NCBI GenBank assembly: GCA_905116865.2
Contig: CAJHNH020000708.1
Coordinates: 112,001 to 176,000 of the forward strand
Direction: 5' to 3'
Origin: Candidula unifasciata
Taxonomy: Eukaryota > Mollusca > Gastropoda > Stylommatophora > Geomitridae
DNA length: 64,000 nucleotides
Position numbers and translations under genes: made by a program. The notes below the pieces were generated by a model, which did no database searches, was not told the origin of the DNA, and saw only the letters and a program-made list of their open reading frames with translations. Below are positions 46,059-55,384 of the stretch, piece after piece; positions within the stretch are counted from its first letter, which is position 1; each line of letters opens with the position of its first letter.

Positions 46059-46175
46059 TTTAGCACAAAACAACATGGAGCCACAATAATATAGCCACAT
46101 ATTTTTATAGAAAAAGAGCTCTGGTTACTCCAATCATTACAGTAATGAACAGAGTGCAAAAGCTTTTTTTCTTGA

Positions 46176-46242
46176 AGTGAGACAACAAGTGTTCAGATAG
46201 TAAGTTAAGATTACTTTCTATCTGAACACTTGTTATCTCACT
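46176..46242. repeat. Inverted repeat, 25-bp arms, 17-bp loop
   Basis: AGTGAGACAACAAGTGTTCA plus GATAG is mirrored by CTATCTGAACACTTGTTATC plus TCACT with a single mismatch. It would form a stable hairpin in single-stranded DNA or RNA. It may be the core of a fold-back element. Confidence 0.85.
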
Positions 46243-46406
46243 CTGTTATTAATGAAGCCAACTATATGGTACTTTTATTTCCCCCTGATTTTAACTTTTT
46301 TTTTCTCTCTATGCATTTTTTACTTTAACCGTGTCTATCCCACTTGAACACCTTCTTATCCAATGGAAGTCAAGCCAAAATGTGGTTTGTACACTTGCTT
46401 ACACAG

Positions 46407-46815
46407 TGATCAATACAGGTAGGATTCTGTTTTCCTCGCAGCACCCACTGGATCAATGCAACCTGCTAGAAGACACTAGATCATTCTCAGACTTGTATTT
46501 GCTGAGAGTTGTCAAAGAGGGAAATTAGTGAGGAGTGGATGTGGTCACTAATTCTAATTTCTATTTTTTTACATGACCTAGTATAAGCGAAAACATAACA
46601 CTCTGTAACCCCACGTCAGTGATAGGTACTGGTAAAATTATGTTTTTCTGACAGCCTCGGTGAGGTCGATCCAACCTGATAAAAGACGCTAGATAACTGT
46701 GGCGATTTTTTTTTTAAATCTGGGAATTATCTCAGAAGAAAAATTGTATAAAAGCGAAGTAGTCACAAATTCTAATTTTGCCACTACCAAACATTAAGGA
46801 AAACCTAACACTTTG
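46407..46815. repeat. Diverged tandem duplication, about 207-bp unit
   Basis: Two units start at CAGTGATCAATACAGGTAGG (46407) and CAGTGATAGGTACTGGTAAA (46617). Shared blocks follow in order: GCAACCTGCTAGAAGACACT against CCAACCTGATAAAAGACGCT, and GTCACTAATTCTAATTTC against GTCACAAATTCTAATTTT. Confidence 0.78.
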
Positions 46816-46970
46816 CAGGAAAACCTAATACCTTTCACACTATGGCAACAAGTGTGAAGTGGGTATCTTTGCGACCCTTATTTAAACTTATAAAAAATAC
46901 TTTTAACTCATCTGAAAGAGAACCAACGGACAAATACAAACAAAACACTATATAAATAAATAGTCCTTAC

Positions 46971-47273
46971 CAACTCTTCGTGCAGTTCTGCAAGGGTGGG
47001 TCTGAGTTTGATGCCTCCACTTGTAGCTGAGAAAATATTTCTGTAGTGGTCAACACACGGCAGGGCTTCCACTGTATTCATAACACTGTTCGTCTTGTTA
47101 TACACATCAATCGAACCCCGGCTACGAAGAGAATCGCCGCTGATAGAAAACGTTGCACCGGGAGATTCCGGACCATTGCTAATTGATCCCCGTCCACCGC
47201 CGTAGGTATTGGTATTTGCAAAGTCTACAGATTGTTTCCCGTAATCAACGGATTGGTTTTTCTTGGTTTTCAT
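46971..47273 (-). CDS. First coding exon of an SLC12 Na-K-2Cl cotransporter (NKCC-like)
   Basis: The exon encodes residues 1-101 of a plasma-membrane cation-chloride cotransporter's cytosolic N-terminus; the permease domain itself is not here. The ATG at 47273 is preceded directly by an in-frame TAA, so it is the first possible start. Residues 1-65 are polar and low in conservation, rich in Ser, Asn and Gly. Residues 66-101 read NTVEALPCVDHYRNIF, then RPTLAELHEEL, closely matching the vertebrate NKCC block NTMDAVPRIDHYRH and RPSLAELHDEL (AA_permease_N family). Thr67 lies where vertebrate NKCC1 carries a SPAK/OSR1-regulated threonine, so stimulation by phosphorylation is plausible. The exon ends in phase 0 at a strong donor, GTAAGG (46970-46965). 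The downstream exons should lie at lower coordinates, but I recognise none in this window, which implies a very long first intron. SLC12A1, A2 and A3 cannot be told apart from this exon. Confidence 0.85.
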
Positions 47274-47660
47274 TTATGTCGTCTGCTGGATCTCCTGGCT
47301 GTAAACCATCGCTTTCCCAAGTTACATGTTCGTCTCTTGTGTTCACTCTCGCCACTTGAAAACGCGATCCACTTTTCTTCATTTCATCTCCGTTTAGTTC
47401 CATGTTTCTACGCTGCGTTAAAATAACTGTTCCCCCGAGATAGGAAAGTTTTCGCGACTGACAGCGACCTACGCATACGTCCGCGTGTTGAGGTCTGACT
47501 GTTCTCCAGTCAGCCGAACCCTACTTATGTATAAGCGCCATTTTATGTTATTGATTTGATTTTCCGTGCCAGGTGCGAAATGCGATTTTGGGCCAATCGG
47601 AAAATAAAGTTTGTGCCGTTTTTTCACATAACGTGACGATTACAACAATAAAAAATAAAT
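47274..47660 (-). promoter_or_regulatory. Candidate promoter and 5' UTR of the cotransporter gene
   Basis: CpG is far denser here than in the flanks, for example GTTTTCGCGACTGACAGCG and ACGCATACGTCCGCGTG near 47450-47490. On the minus strand CATAAAATGGCGC (47548-47535) resembles a YY1 site, TTATACATAA is close behind it, and an ATTGG box (inverted CCAAT) is at 47597-47593. This would put the start of transcription near 47500 and give a 5' UTR of some 200 bp. The core elements are my inference. Confidence 0.5.
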
Positions 47661-48477
47661 ATAAGTAAAAACTGAAACTGTGCAGTTAGTTTAGTGATGC
47701 AAGAGTAGGAAGAATTAACATAGGCAAAAATCTTTTTAGAATGATTTACCTGTATGACTAATAGAAATTACGAAAGAAAAAGACAAGATACATAAATTAA
47801 AAAAAAACATATTAGCAATCTGTTAAGCTTCCATGCCTAGACTAAAAAAACGTGACAAACGGAAAAGTAACTACCTACAAAAAAACTATTATTGAAATAT
47901 AGCTGATTTAATATTACCTGATTATGAAATATTGGAATACCGACGTTTATTCTTCTGTTCAACTTCTTGTTCAACTGTATGTCAAAAAAGAAAATGTGGT
48001 AGAGCGAAAAAAAAAAAAAAAGACTAATAAAAAAAAAATATACAAAACTCCATAACAGAATGTTTTGTTTCTCCGCCTAAACTAAAATAATATGACAATT
48101 AGATCAGTAAAAACGATGAAATAATTAAACTTATATTATAATGAGTTTAATAATACACCAGAAGAGGAACCGAAGTACCGTTTTTTCCCATGTATAACAA
48201 CTAAGAAAATCGGGAAATAAAAAGGTATTAGTACTAAAATCTGGTAATCTGGTGCTTATAATGTCATGCTTATGCTGTTTTGCATGTTAGTAGCATAATT
48301 GTATTATGTAGTTTTAGATTTATTTTTGTGAAGTAAGACAGTAAAACCTACTTACGGTTTCCATCGTATTAAAACAATATGGCAATGACAAAAGTTTTTT
48401 TTTTTCAATGACATAATTAAGATATGTTTAGTGTAAAAGAGCAGCAACTATAAAAGACTATTTTCACATCTTCAGTC
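47661..48477. other. AT-rich intergenic DNA, no recognisable feature
   Basis: Long A-tracts at 48008 and 48028. No gene or repeat recognised. Confidence 0.45.
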
Positions 48478-48715
48478 GTGCTGGGCATATAGGGCTAGAC
48501 CTATATTTTATAGAGCAATCGGCAGTTGGTGGGTGACGTGGTCAGCAACACGTCGGCCGCCTTTACTTCCCAGGATTCCACCTGGTACACATTCAAGGCT
48601 GGGTCGACCTGAAGGCCAAAGTCATTTTTTTTAAAGTCCGGTGCCGTCAATGCCTGAACCCACAACTTTCCGATATGCAGGCGAGTATCTCACCACTACA
48701 CTACGGCGGCTCCCA
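48478..48715 (-). mobile_element. S1 SINE, near full length
   Basis: Minus strand: GAGCCGCCGTAGTGTAGTGG (A box), GTTGTGGGTTCAGGCATTG (B-box region), AGGTCGACCCAGCCTTGAAT, GGGAAGTAAAGGCGGCCGAC, GTTGCTGACCACGTCACCC and AGGTCTAGCCCTATATGCCC. The final GGACCTTTACTT tail is missing. Confidence 0.85.
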
Positions 48716-48868
48716 AAGCTGCAACCTGGGAAACTCAGATATGCAACATGCTCTGATTACCAAAACTCATCAATGTGATAAATAAGAAATTAAAACAACA
48801 TAACACAAAGTCAAATGGATTGTAAATAGTTAATTATGTCTGTTTCTTACAGATTAATGTTTTAGTTT

Positions 48869-48897
48869 TATCATCATCATCAGGTGCCTTGCCGACT
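48869..48897 (-). mobile_element. Very short LINE 3' end
   Basis: Minus strand GTCGGCAAGGCACCTGATGA then TGATGAT equals the last 29 bp of the LINE at 2800-3793 with one change. An extreme 5' truncation. Confidence 0.6.
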
Positions 48898-49194
48898 TAT
48901 ACAGTTTCATAATGTATAGGATGCCATGAAATATACTGCATTAAAACCAGTAAGTATATTAAAGGTCAATTTGTACCCCCACCCCACCCTCCCCTATTCT
49001 ATTTTAATATCATACCTATTGTTGCTGACAAAACACACCAAGGCAAATGAAACCGTTAGCCTTTTCATTGACATACACCGGTGTATTTAACGTGTGACTT
49101 TTCAGTACATATTAAGTATTATAACGTTCCAACTGTCTAATCTAGACAGTTTGTGTTTGGCAAATAATATAATCCAACATAAGATATTCAGTCG

Positions 49195-49440
49195 TGATAG
49201 TGGTGTAGCGGATAGACGGTCCAACTCCAACCAGAAGGTCTTAGGTTCAAAACTGCATCAATAGGACGACCCCCTCTCACCCCCGTCCAGATATGACTTT
49301 GGCTCTCAGGTCAATACTCCTAAAAATAGTACCGTTTAAAGAACTAGAAGGTAAAGGCGGCAAGGCGTACTGTTGCCATCACCCATGTGAGACTAACGTT
49401 ATATGCCGAAGCATGAAAATGGTCTTTCGCTGACTACTGA
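49195..49440 (+). mobile_element. S1 SINE, diverged full length
   Basis: GATAGTGGTGTAGCGGATAG (A box), GGTCTTAGGTTCAAAACTG (B-box region), then GGCTCTCAGGTCAATACTCC, GAAGGTAAAGGCGGCAAGG and the tail region AAAATGGTCTTTCGCTGAC. Confidence 0.7.
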
Positions 49441-50129
49441 CAAAGAATGCAGTAGTGTACTGCATGTTGCTACCAAATACCAAAGGGAACGTTTCATTTG
49501 ATTTGTAATATAGTATAAAGTGTTTGAAACCTGTTCAAACTACAAACATTCAAAACGAACAATTAGTACAGTACGGTATTGAACATAAAGTACTCAACTT
49601 CTATTTCATAAATGTTTAGAAAACATCAATGTCTTTTTTAAATTGCCTCTTTTAGAAAAAAAAAGGCATTTTCTTTTGCCTCTTCCTTCTCATCCATTTT
49701 CTTCGTATCCCCCCCCCCCCCCCCCCCGCCCGTTCTTCTTATACTTAAGTGGTCAGCTAACTCACGCGGAGTTCTTATATCTTTAGACTGGTTAGGTTTT
49801 TGCAGATAAAAGCTTTCTACTGGGCCAGTCACACTTCCAGTAATCTCCAGCTTTGGCTATTACGTGCATTGTAGGTTACTGTAAATTTTTTAAACTTAAA
49901 TTTTAGGAGTGAGTAACACACATGCAACTTTTTTACTATCAATTTGAAGTCAGGCGTGTAATGGTGTGCTCAGGCGCTTGGCACTGCTTCTCTTCGGAGA
50001 GGTGAAATGTGAAACCAGGTCAGATTCTTCCCCTGCCCCTGCCCCGCCCCGCCATGTGGCAACCACAGAAAGCCAGCAATGACTGCTACTATAGAACCCC
50101 CGTTGAGTAATAGACAGTTCGGTCTCAGG
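49441..50129. other. No recognisable feature
   Basis: Contains a C17 run at 49710-49726. No gene recognised. Confidence 0.45.
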
Positions 50130-51189
50130 AAGGGGAAAAGCTGTATATAGAAAATACTTTCTTTAATAAATATGTGAGAAGTCTGTAGAATAAGATAATA
50201 GTCAACAACTTATATTTATAGATCAAAGAGAAGGCATTCGATCGAGTCAATAGATGCAGACTGTGACACATTCTAGAAGATTATGGTATTTAAGATCAGC
50301 TGTTAGAAAACACCGTGGCTCTTTATCAAGATAGTCGGTGATTGTAAAAACAACAGAAGGAATGATAGACTGGTTTCCCATCTCATCAGATGTCAGACAG
50401 GGATGTGTCCTCTCACTATTGCTATTTATTACTTACATGGATAAAATTGCACAGGAAGCAAATGAACTTCGTTTTGCAGACGATCAGTGTCTAATACACC
50501 AGCAAGAACAGATTTTGCAACCACATTGTGACTCACATAGCACATAGTAGAACATGAGAATAAACACCGCGAAAACTGAGGCAATGAGACTAGGCAGGAA
50601 ACGTAATGACACGTCAAAGGTACTAAAATCAAACAAGTTAGTTAGTTAGTTAGCTGGGTTATCATCATTGCACTCCGGACATGTCCATAGGTGCTCAGAT
50701 CCTCCCCTCAGTATGAACCCCAACGTCCGATGGCTAATAGTACCAGTTCTATGTTGATTAACAAGTCTTCTGGCGTGTCTGGTGTACGTCTCGTTTTTTG
50801 CTGTGCCGATCTTAATTCCCAAATCTGCCATTCTGGCGAGTGATATAGATTCAAACAAGTATCTAGGAAGCATATTTACGGGAGATGGCAAACTTGATAG
50901 AGAAATACAAGCCAGAGTACAGAAAGCAAATGCTGTCAACTATCAACTAGTCTCACTACTTGGACACCCCAATGTCTCCCTTCCAGCAAAAGAGCAAAGA
51001 ATTAATAGCATATTCATCACTATTTTATTTATGCAGTTAATGCCAAACATGGACAATGAATAGGACACTAGAACATAAAAAAATAGTTAGTGCCAAACAT
51101 GGACAATGAATAGGACAGTAAAACAAAGAAAATAGTCACATGTGAAATACGACGTATCCGCAATGTGACTAACAACACAAGAAGAGACA
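50130..51189 (+). mobile_element. LINE reverse transcriptase fragment, interrupted by an I-like LINE
   Basis: With frameshifts it reads ATKEAFDRVNR-like motif A (near 50235), then GMIDWFPISSDVRQGCVLSL and LLFITYMDK (motif 3), NELRFADDQCL with FADD at 50473-50484, and TAKTEAMRLGRKRND. After a 212-bp insertion at 50639-50850 it resumes as SNKYLGSIFTGDGKLDREIQ, ARVQKANAVNYQL, and LLGHPNVSLPAKEQRINSIF. The 3' part also contains a 50-bp tandem duplication starting at 51036 and 51086 (TTAATGCCAAACATGGACAA). It is 5'-truncated and dead. Confidence 0.85.
50639..50850 (-). mobile_element. I-like LINE 3' end inserted with a 10-bp target duplication
   Basis: TCAAACAAGT stands on both sides (50629-50638 and 50851-50860), a perfect duplication. 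On the minus strand the insert reads ISLARMADLGIKIGTAKNET, RRLVNQHRTGTISHRTLGF, GSEHLWTCPECNDDNPAN, the C-terminus with its CPEC knuckle, then a stop and a short tail of ACTA-type repeats. 5'-truncated. Confidence 0.88.
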
Positions 51190-51245
51190 GGCGTGCAAAC
51201 AAAGGTGGTGCTGTTAGTTACACGGATGGGTCAGTAATTTTAGTG
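51190..51245 (+). mobile_element. I-like LINE fragment, first RNase H strand
   Basis: GGTGCTGTTAGTTACACGGA then TGGGTCAGTAATT reads GAVSYTDGSVI, the opening of the RNase H domain with the catalytic Asp of YTDGS intact. It is cut off at once by an RG copy. Confidence 0.6.
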
Positions 51246-51342
51246 TACATAAAACTGAAGTTCTGTAGCAGGACTTAAGTCAAGAAGTGGACCATCAATC
51301 AGAACTTTCCACCGAAATGTGCAGCCGGTGAGCGCGAAGTCA
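51246..51342 (+). mobile_element. RG retroposon, 3' third
   Basis: AGTTCTGTAGCAGGACTTAA, GTCAAGAAGTGGACCATCAA, TCAGAACTTTCCACCG and GTGCAGCCGGTGAGCGCGAA match the RG 3' end. Only a remnant AAG follows. Confidence 0.7.
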
Positions 51343-51420
51343 GTATTTAAAACCACAAGAGGTGTTAGACAATGTGATATATTCTCACCTTACCTTTTCG
51401 TTTTTATGACATCTTATTAA

Positions 51421-51654
51421 TATAACTCATCCCCTTGTGGGGTGCAACTTTTCGTTTTTTTTTTTAAGCCCCTGCCCTAGCAGTTTGGGGGGGGGGGGGG
51501 GGAGGGCTAATATAACCTAAAGGCTAAACGGGGTTTTTAGGACTTCTCCACGGGTGATCCTCATCCGCATCTTGGCACTTTGTGTCACTGGGTGTTTATC
51601 GCTCTGTGTGATGCCCTGCTTGGGTTAGGGTTTCTTGTTTCTTACTTACTTCTT
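51421..51654 (+). mobile_element. Inserted repeat with the TATA-element motif, copy 3
   Basis: It lies between two parts of one RT domain. 51535-51625 holds GGACTTCTCCACGGGTGATC, TTGGCACTTTGTGTCACTGG and GTGTTTATCGCTCTGTGTGA, matching the inverted copy at 32340-32470. A G17 run is at 51487-51503. Exact ends not resolved. Confidence 0.55.
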
Positions 51655-51949
51655 ATGATGAGTGATGTCATCAAGACCTGTAAGGAGAAGACAAAAAAGT
51701 ACGCAGTAGGGTACTGGAAGATAAGACAAATCTGTATATCAGAGCTGGCATTTGCACACGGCGTGGCCCTGGTAGCTTTATCAGAGGCATACCATTAATC
51801 CAAATTACTCGTCCGGAAGGAAGAGCTTGAGAAAAGAGGGGTGACCATCAGTATCTCCAAAACTAGAACCATGGTTATCTTAGGAGAGAAAAAAAAAAGT
51901 CAGATCATGAAGGGACTGTATGCATTGGAGCAGGTCAACCAATTCAAAT

Positions 51950-52700
51950 CAAGCTGTAGAGAGCAGATGCCTGGCATTGTTGACACTTTAGTCAGAACAC
52001 TGATTGACGAAAAAACAGATGAAGGTGATGCGATAGTTTACACAGGTGGGTCAGTAATTAGAGGTGAGCGAAGTGCATGGACCTTCACAGTAAGCTCAAG
52101 GGGGAAACCATTGAGGAGATGAATGGCGCCTTTGTTGTTACAACCAGTAGCCTTACAATGGAAACTATGTCTGTAACAAGGGCTTTAGCATGGCTTGGTA
52201 CTCAAAAGTTCACACATGTATGCATTCTTAGTGACTCGATGAATATGCTTAAAAAAATCCAAGCTGGATTTATCAGGCAAGAATGGATTGAAACACTAAG
52301 CACTTCACGAATATCTGCCCTAACCTTCATCTTTGTGCCAGGTAATGCGGGTGTTCAAGGGAGCGAGCGTGCAGACTATCTTGCTGACACTGCAGTTGCT
52401 ATAGCTGGCCCAGTACTGGACAGAAGTGATGTTATCAATGCCATGCGCTGCACTTATCGAACTGAGGAGAACGCCAAAGGATATGACTCCATATCCCTGT
52501 CTAGACTGACAGACATGGGGATGCAGCCTGGAGCTGCAAGAAATGAACATTTCACTAAGAGGACAAGACGTTTCATTAACCAACACAGAACAGGCGTCAT
52601 CAGTCATTTTACAAATGTGGAGCTTTTGAGGAGGAGATAGGAGCACCTATGGATCTGTCCAGAGTGCTGTGATGATAATCCTTTCTAATCACTAATCACT
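51950..52700 (+). mobile_element. I-like LINE 3' end with RNase H, inserted with a 13-bp target duplication
   Basis: AACCAATTCAAAT stands on both sides (51937-51949 and 52701-52713). The insert codes for an RNase H domain: IVYTGGSVIRGERSAW (the usual YTDGS Asp is Gly), a one-base frameshift near 52090-52100, then GETIEEMNGAFVVTTSS, METMSVTRALAWLG, THVCILSDSMNML, FVPGNAGVQGSERADYLAD. The C-terminus closes with RFINQHRTGVISHFTNVELL and EHLWICPECCDDNPF. The tail is two TAATCAC units. RNase H is dead through the lost Asp and the frameshift. 5'-truncated. Confidence 0.92.
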
Positions 52701-53282
52701 AACCAATTCAAATACTTTGAAGTTGTACTAGACCGACATAGAGGCATTAAGACTGAGCTGGTTATTACAGCTAGCTGTAAGACTTGTCCAGTTCGGCCAT
52801 AAACCGAGGGTTTCTTAGCAAAAGAGAAATTTGCAAGAGGACGAAAATAGCTGTTTAATGCTTTGCCTATGTGCTAGTTCTGACCTACGGATAGGAGTCA
52901 TGGGAAATGACAACAGCTCACAGAAACCAGCTTCAGACCTCAGAAATAAAATATATGAGAAAGGTGGTCCAAGTGACAAAAAGGGACAAAGTTCGCAATC
53001 AGACAATACGTCAAGTTCTTGAGACTCAGGCCTTACAAACTCGAATGGTTATGTCACAGTAGCGATGGTTTGAACATGTATACAGAATGGGATAAAATCG
53101 GTTACCATGGCAGGCATGAGAGGCTAAGAACCAGGGAACCAGAACATCAGGACGGCCCAGGGTTTCAACGGAAGCTAATTCGAAGAAACACGAAGCTCTA
53201 GACTTTCGGGAAAAAAAAAAGTATTTCCCCGCTGACATACTTTTTGGACAGACCTCGTCAAGATAATGAGATACTGAAGGTA

Positions 53283-53505
53283 AGTTGCGTATCCTTTACA
53301 TGACGTTGCAGAACCGATCCCAACAGCCACTGTCTGTTGTGTGGGTTTTCTAGGCAAATTTACGTCCAGTAGTTTGCTTTCTAGACGGTCGACTTTCTGG
53401 ATACCACTGTCGAAACCAACGCAAGGCGTATGGTCCGCAGCTGGGATCGAATCCGGCATTCCGGCATTACGAAGCGTTCGCATCGACTTAGCCACAGAGC
53501 CGACA
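53283..53505 (-). mobile_element. S2 SINE, full length
   Basis: Minus-strand head TCGGCTCTGTGGCTAAGTCG, B box GCCGGATTCGATCCCAGC, body GCGTTGGTTTCGACAGTGG, AACTACTGGACGTAAATTTG and end CATGTAAAGGATACGCAAC. Confidence 0.9.
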
Positions 53506-53559
53506 AGGAGATGCTACAAACGGGTATAACAGTGGAATTGATAAAATCAGTGACTGATC

Positions 53560-54377
53560 TTCTTCTTCTTCTTTAGCATTTGAAGCTCTTGATGTTCATT
53601 GCTGCACATATCACCCGCCTCCATTCATCTTTCTGGTTGACCCTCTCTTTCTAGTTGGTGACACCAAGTGTTTGCAGGTATGTATGGATATTATCTCTCC
53701 GTTGTCTTCATGGTCAGCCTCGTGGTCTACGACCATTCATCTGCCTGGTGTATTGAGTTTTTACTTCTCTGTCATCTGACATTCTTTCAATATACATAAC
53801 CATTTCAATCTATTAGCTCTCAATATGCCAATGATCAGTGGTGATTTAAACAGATAATGAATTTCGTTGTTTCTTCTCACTCTCCATTCCCCGCTGTTTG
53901 CATCTTTGATGGGTCCTAAGATTCGTCGTAAGACTAGTCTTCGAAAACCACTAACAAGGCCTCATCTCGTTTAGTTGTGCTCCAAGTTTCATAGCCATAT
54001 AACATTACTGGTCAACATGTTATATATTTTGATCCTAGGGTTGCGAGACAGACACTTCGACTTTAACAGATGTTGAAGGGCATAGTATTGTATTTCTTCT
54101 CTCAGCATGTTGGAGCAGTTGAAGTTTGCACCCAAGTATTTATATGTTTCCGTTCGTTTGATTTTCATATTATTGACTTGTATGTGGCCGGAGTTTATAT
54201 CCTGTCACTGTCTAGTTATTATAATTTATTCTGCCTTATCTTGATTGATAACTAGTCCCATTTTCTGAGCTGATTCTTTTAAGACTGTCAGTGTTTTAAC
54301 AATCTCTACTTCATTTTCTCCAACGATATCAATGTCATCAGCATATCCTTTTATTCTTGTAGTTTCTCCACTCTTGG
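53560..54377 (-). mobile_element. LINE RT fragment with a (GAA)n tail
   Basis: On the minus strand the copy opens at the RT active site, IKGYADDIDIVGENEVEIV (YADD at 54345-54334), then KMGLVINQDKAE, KRTETYKYLGANFNCSNML, RNPRIKIYNML, and RRLVLRRILGPIKDANSGEW with a later RLKWL block. After a 3' UTR it ends with GCTAAAGAAGAAGAAGAAG at 53573-53560. It is 5'-truncated, with several stops. Its tail is of the same type as that of the RG retroposons, one of which lies directly behind it. Confidence 0.85.
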
Positions 54378-54664
54378 TTCTTCTTCTTCTTCGCGTTCAC
54401 CAGCTGTACACTCTGGCGGAAAGTTCTGGTTGCTCGTCCACTACTGAACTGCAGTCCTGCTCCAGAACCTGAGTGTTGCGTGTGCATCAGTTTTACAGAT
54501 CTCATTCTCTTGAATACAGACTGTTGGTTCCTTGCCTCTCCGGCAGATGCACTCCGACTTCAAATGAAGCTCCCCACTAAGTTGACTCTTACGACATGCT
54601 TTTGGGGAGGCAGTGGGTTTATTCTTGTTTTCCCCCACAATGGGGCCCCGGAACACACACGGGG
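54378..54664 (-). mobile_element. RG retroposon, full length
   Basis: Minus strand: TGTTCCGGGGCCCCATTGTG, CCACTGCCTCCCCAAAAGC, ATGTCGTAAGAGTCAACTTA, GAAGTCGGAGTGCATCTGCC, GCACACGCAACACTCAGGTT, AACTTTCCGCCAGAGTGTAC, GCTGGTGAACGCG and a (GAA)4-5 tail. It abuts the LINE at 54377. Confidence 0.9.
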
Positions 54665-54784
54665 GACTCTTGTTTCAATTTCCTTATATTTTCTCCAGGC
54701 CTAAGTTAAAACAAAGTGGGACAGCATCATCTTGTCACTAAATAGATATCTAAGCTGACTGATGCTTTCTTTAAATCTTCTACT

Positions 54785-55042
54785 TTTTTTTTTGCGATCT
54801 CCAGCTGTACACTCTGGGTGTTTGTCCACCTCCGGACTTTAGTCTTGCAACAGAACCTGAGTGTGGCGTGCACATCCGTTTCGCATATGTATCTTATTTG
54901 TATGCAGACTTGTGGTCCCTTGGCTCTCAGGCAGATGTACTCCAACTTCAAAGGATGTCCCCAATTAGTCGACTCCAACGATATGCATGTTGAGGATGAA
55001 ATTATTCTTGTTTTCCCCACAGTGCCCCCCTGGAAACCACAT
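54785..55042 (-). mobile_element. RG retroposon, near full length
   Basis: Minus strand: GTTTCCAGGGGGGCACTGTG, CATGCATATCGTTGGAGTCG, GAAGTTGGAGTACATCTGCC, GAGAGCCAAGGGACCACAAG, ATGTGCACGCCACACTCAGG and AGAGTGTACAGCTGGAGATC. The tail is A-rich with no GAA repeats. Confidence 0.85.
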
Positions 55043-55384
55043 TGTGATTTCTCTAATATACTGGGGCATTGGAAACATTAACAGCACACAGAAAGATCCT
55101 TTCATCTCCCCCAACACTTTAATTAACGGAAGGAAGGAAATTGAATTTTCGTGCCAGGGCACACAGCGTGCAAAAAAATGAGCAGGCTGATAGGCTTGCA
55201 GGTAAAACTACAGTGGAAGGGGAATGTGCCATGAACCAGCTTGTTATTTTGAATGCTCTACGAGAATGAAAAACGTTTGCGAAAACCAAGTGATGACTGT
55301 GAATCTGCAAACATGATCACACTGCAAGAACATGTTAAATGGCGTATACAGCACTACAAGAGCACTGTGGAGGAAGCCAAAGAA
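55043..55384. other. No recognisable feature
   Basis: Spacer between retroposons; nothing recognised. Confidence 0.4.

Larger units (their letters stand above)
51343..53215 (+). mobile_element. LINE RT region, broken by two insertions
   Basis: It starts with KTTRGVRQCDIFSPYLF (motif 3) at 51348, is interrupted near 51421-51654, then reads DVIKTCKEKTKKYAVGYWKI and ELAFAHGVALVA, where the catalytic ADD has become AHG. Next come EELEKRGVTISISKTRTMVI and LEQVNQFK, the second interruption (51950-52700), and then FKYFEVVLDRHRGIKTELVI. The C-terminal end near 53020-53190 shows the worn RPYKLEWLCH and EPEHQDGPGFQRK blocks. Dead, with the polymerase active site lost. Confidence 0.8.

Noticed and set aside
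47232..47426. 64-residue plus-strand frame opposite the cotransporter exon
   Set aside because: Antisense shadow of the exon and its 5' UTR.
49710..49726. Long C-run and similar G-runs at 22566, 26085 and 51487 as regulatory G-quadruplex sites
   Set aside because: Single homopolymers without the spaced pattern; length may be affected by sequencing or assembly error.
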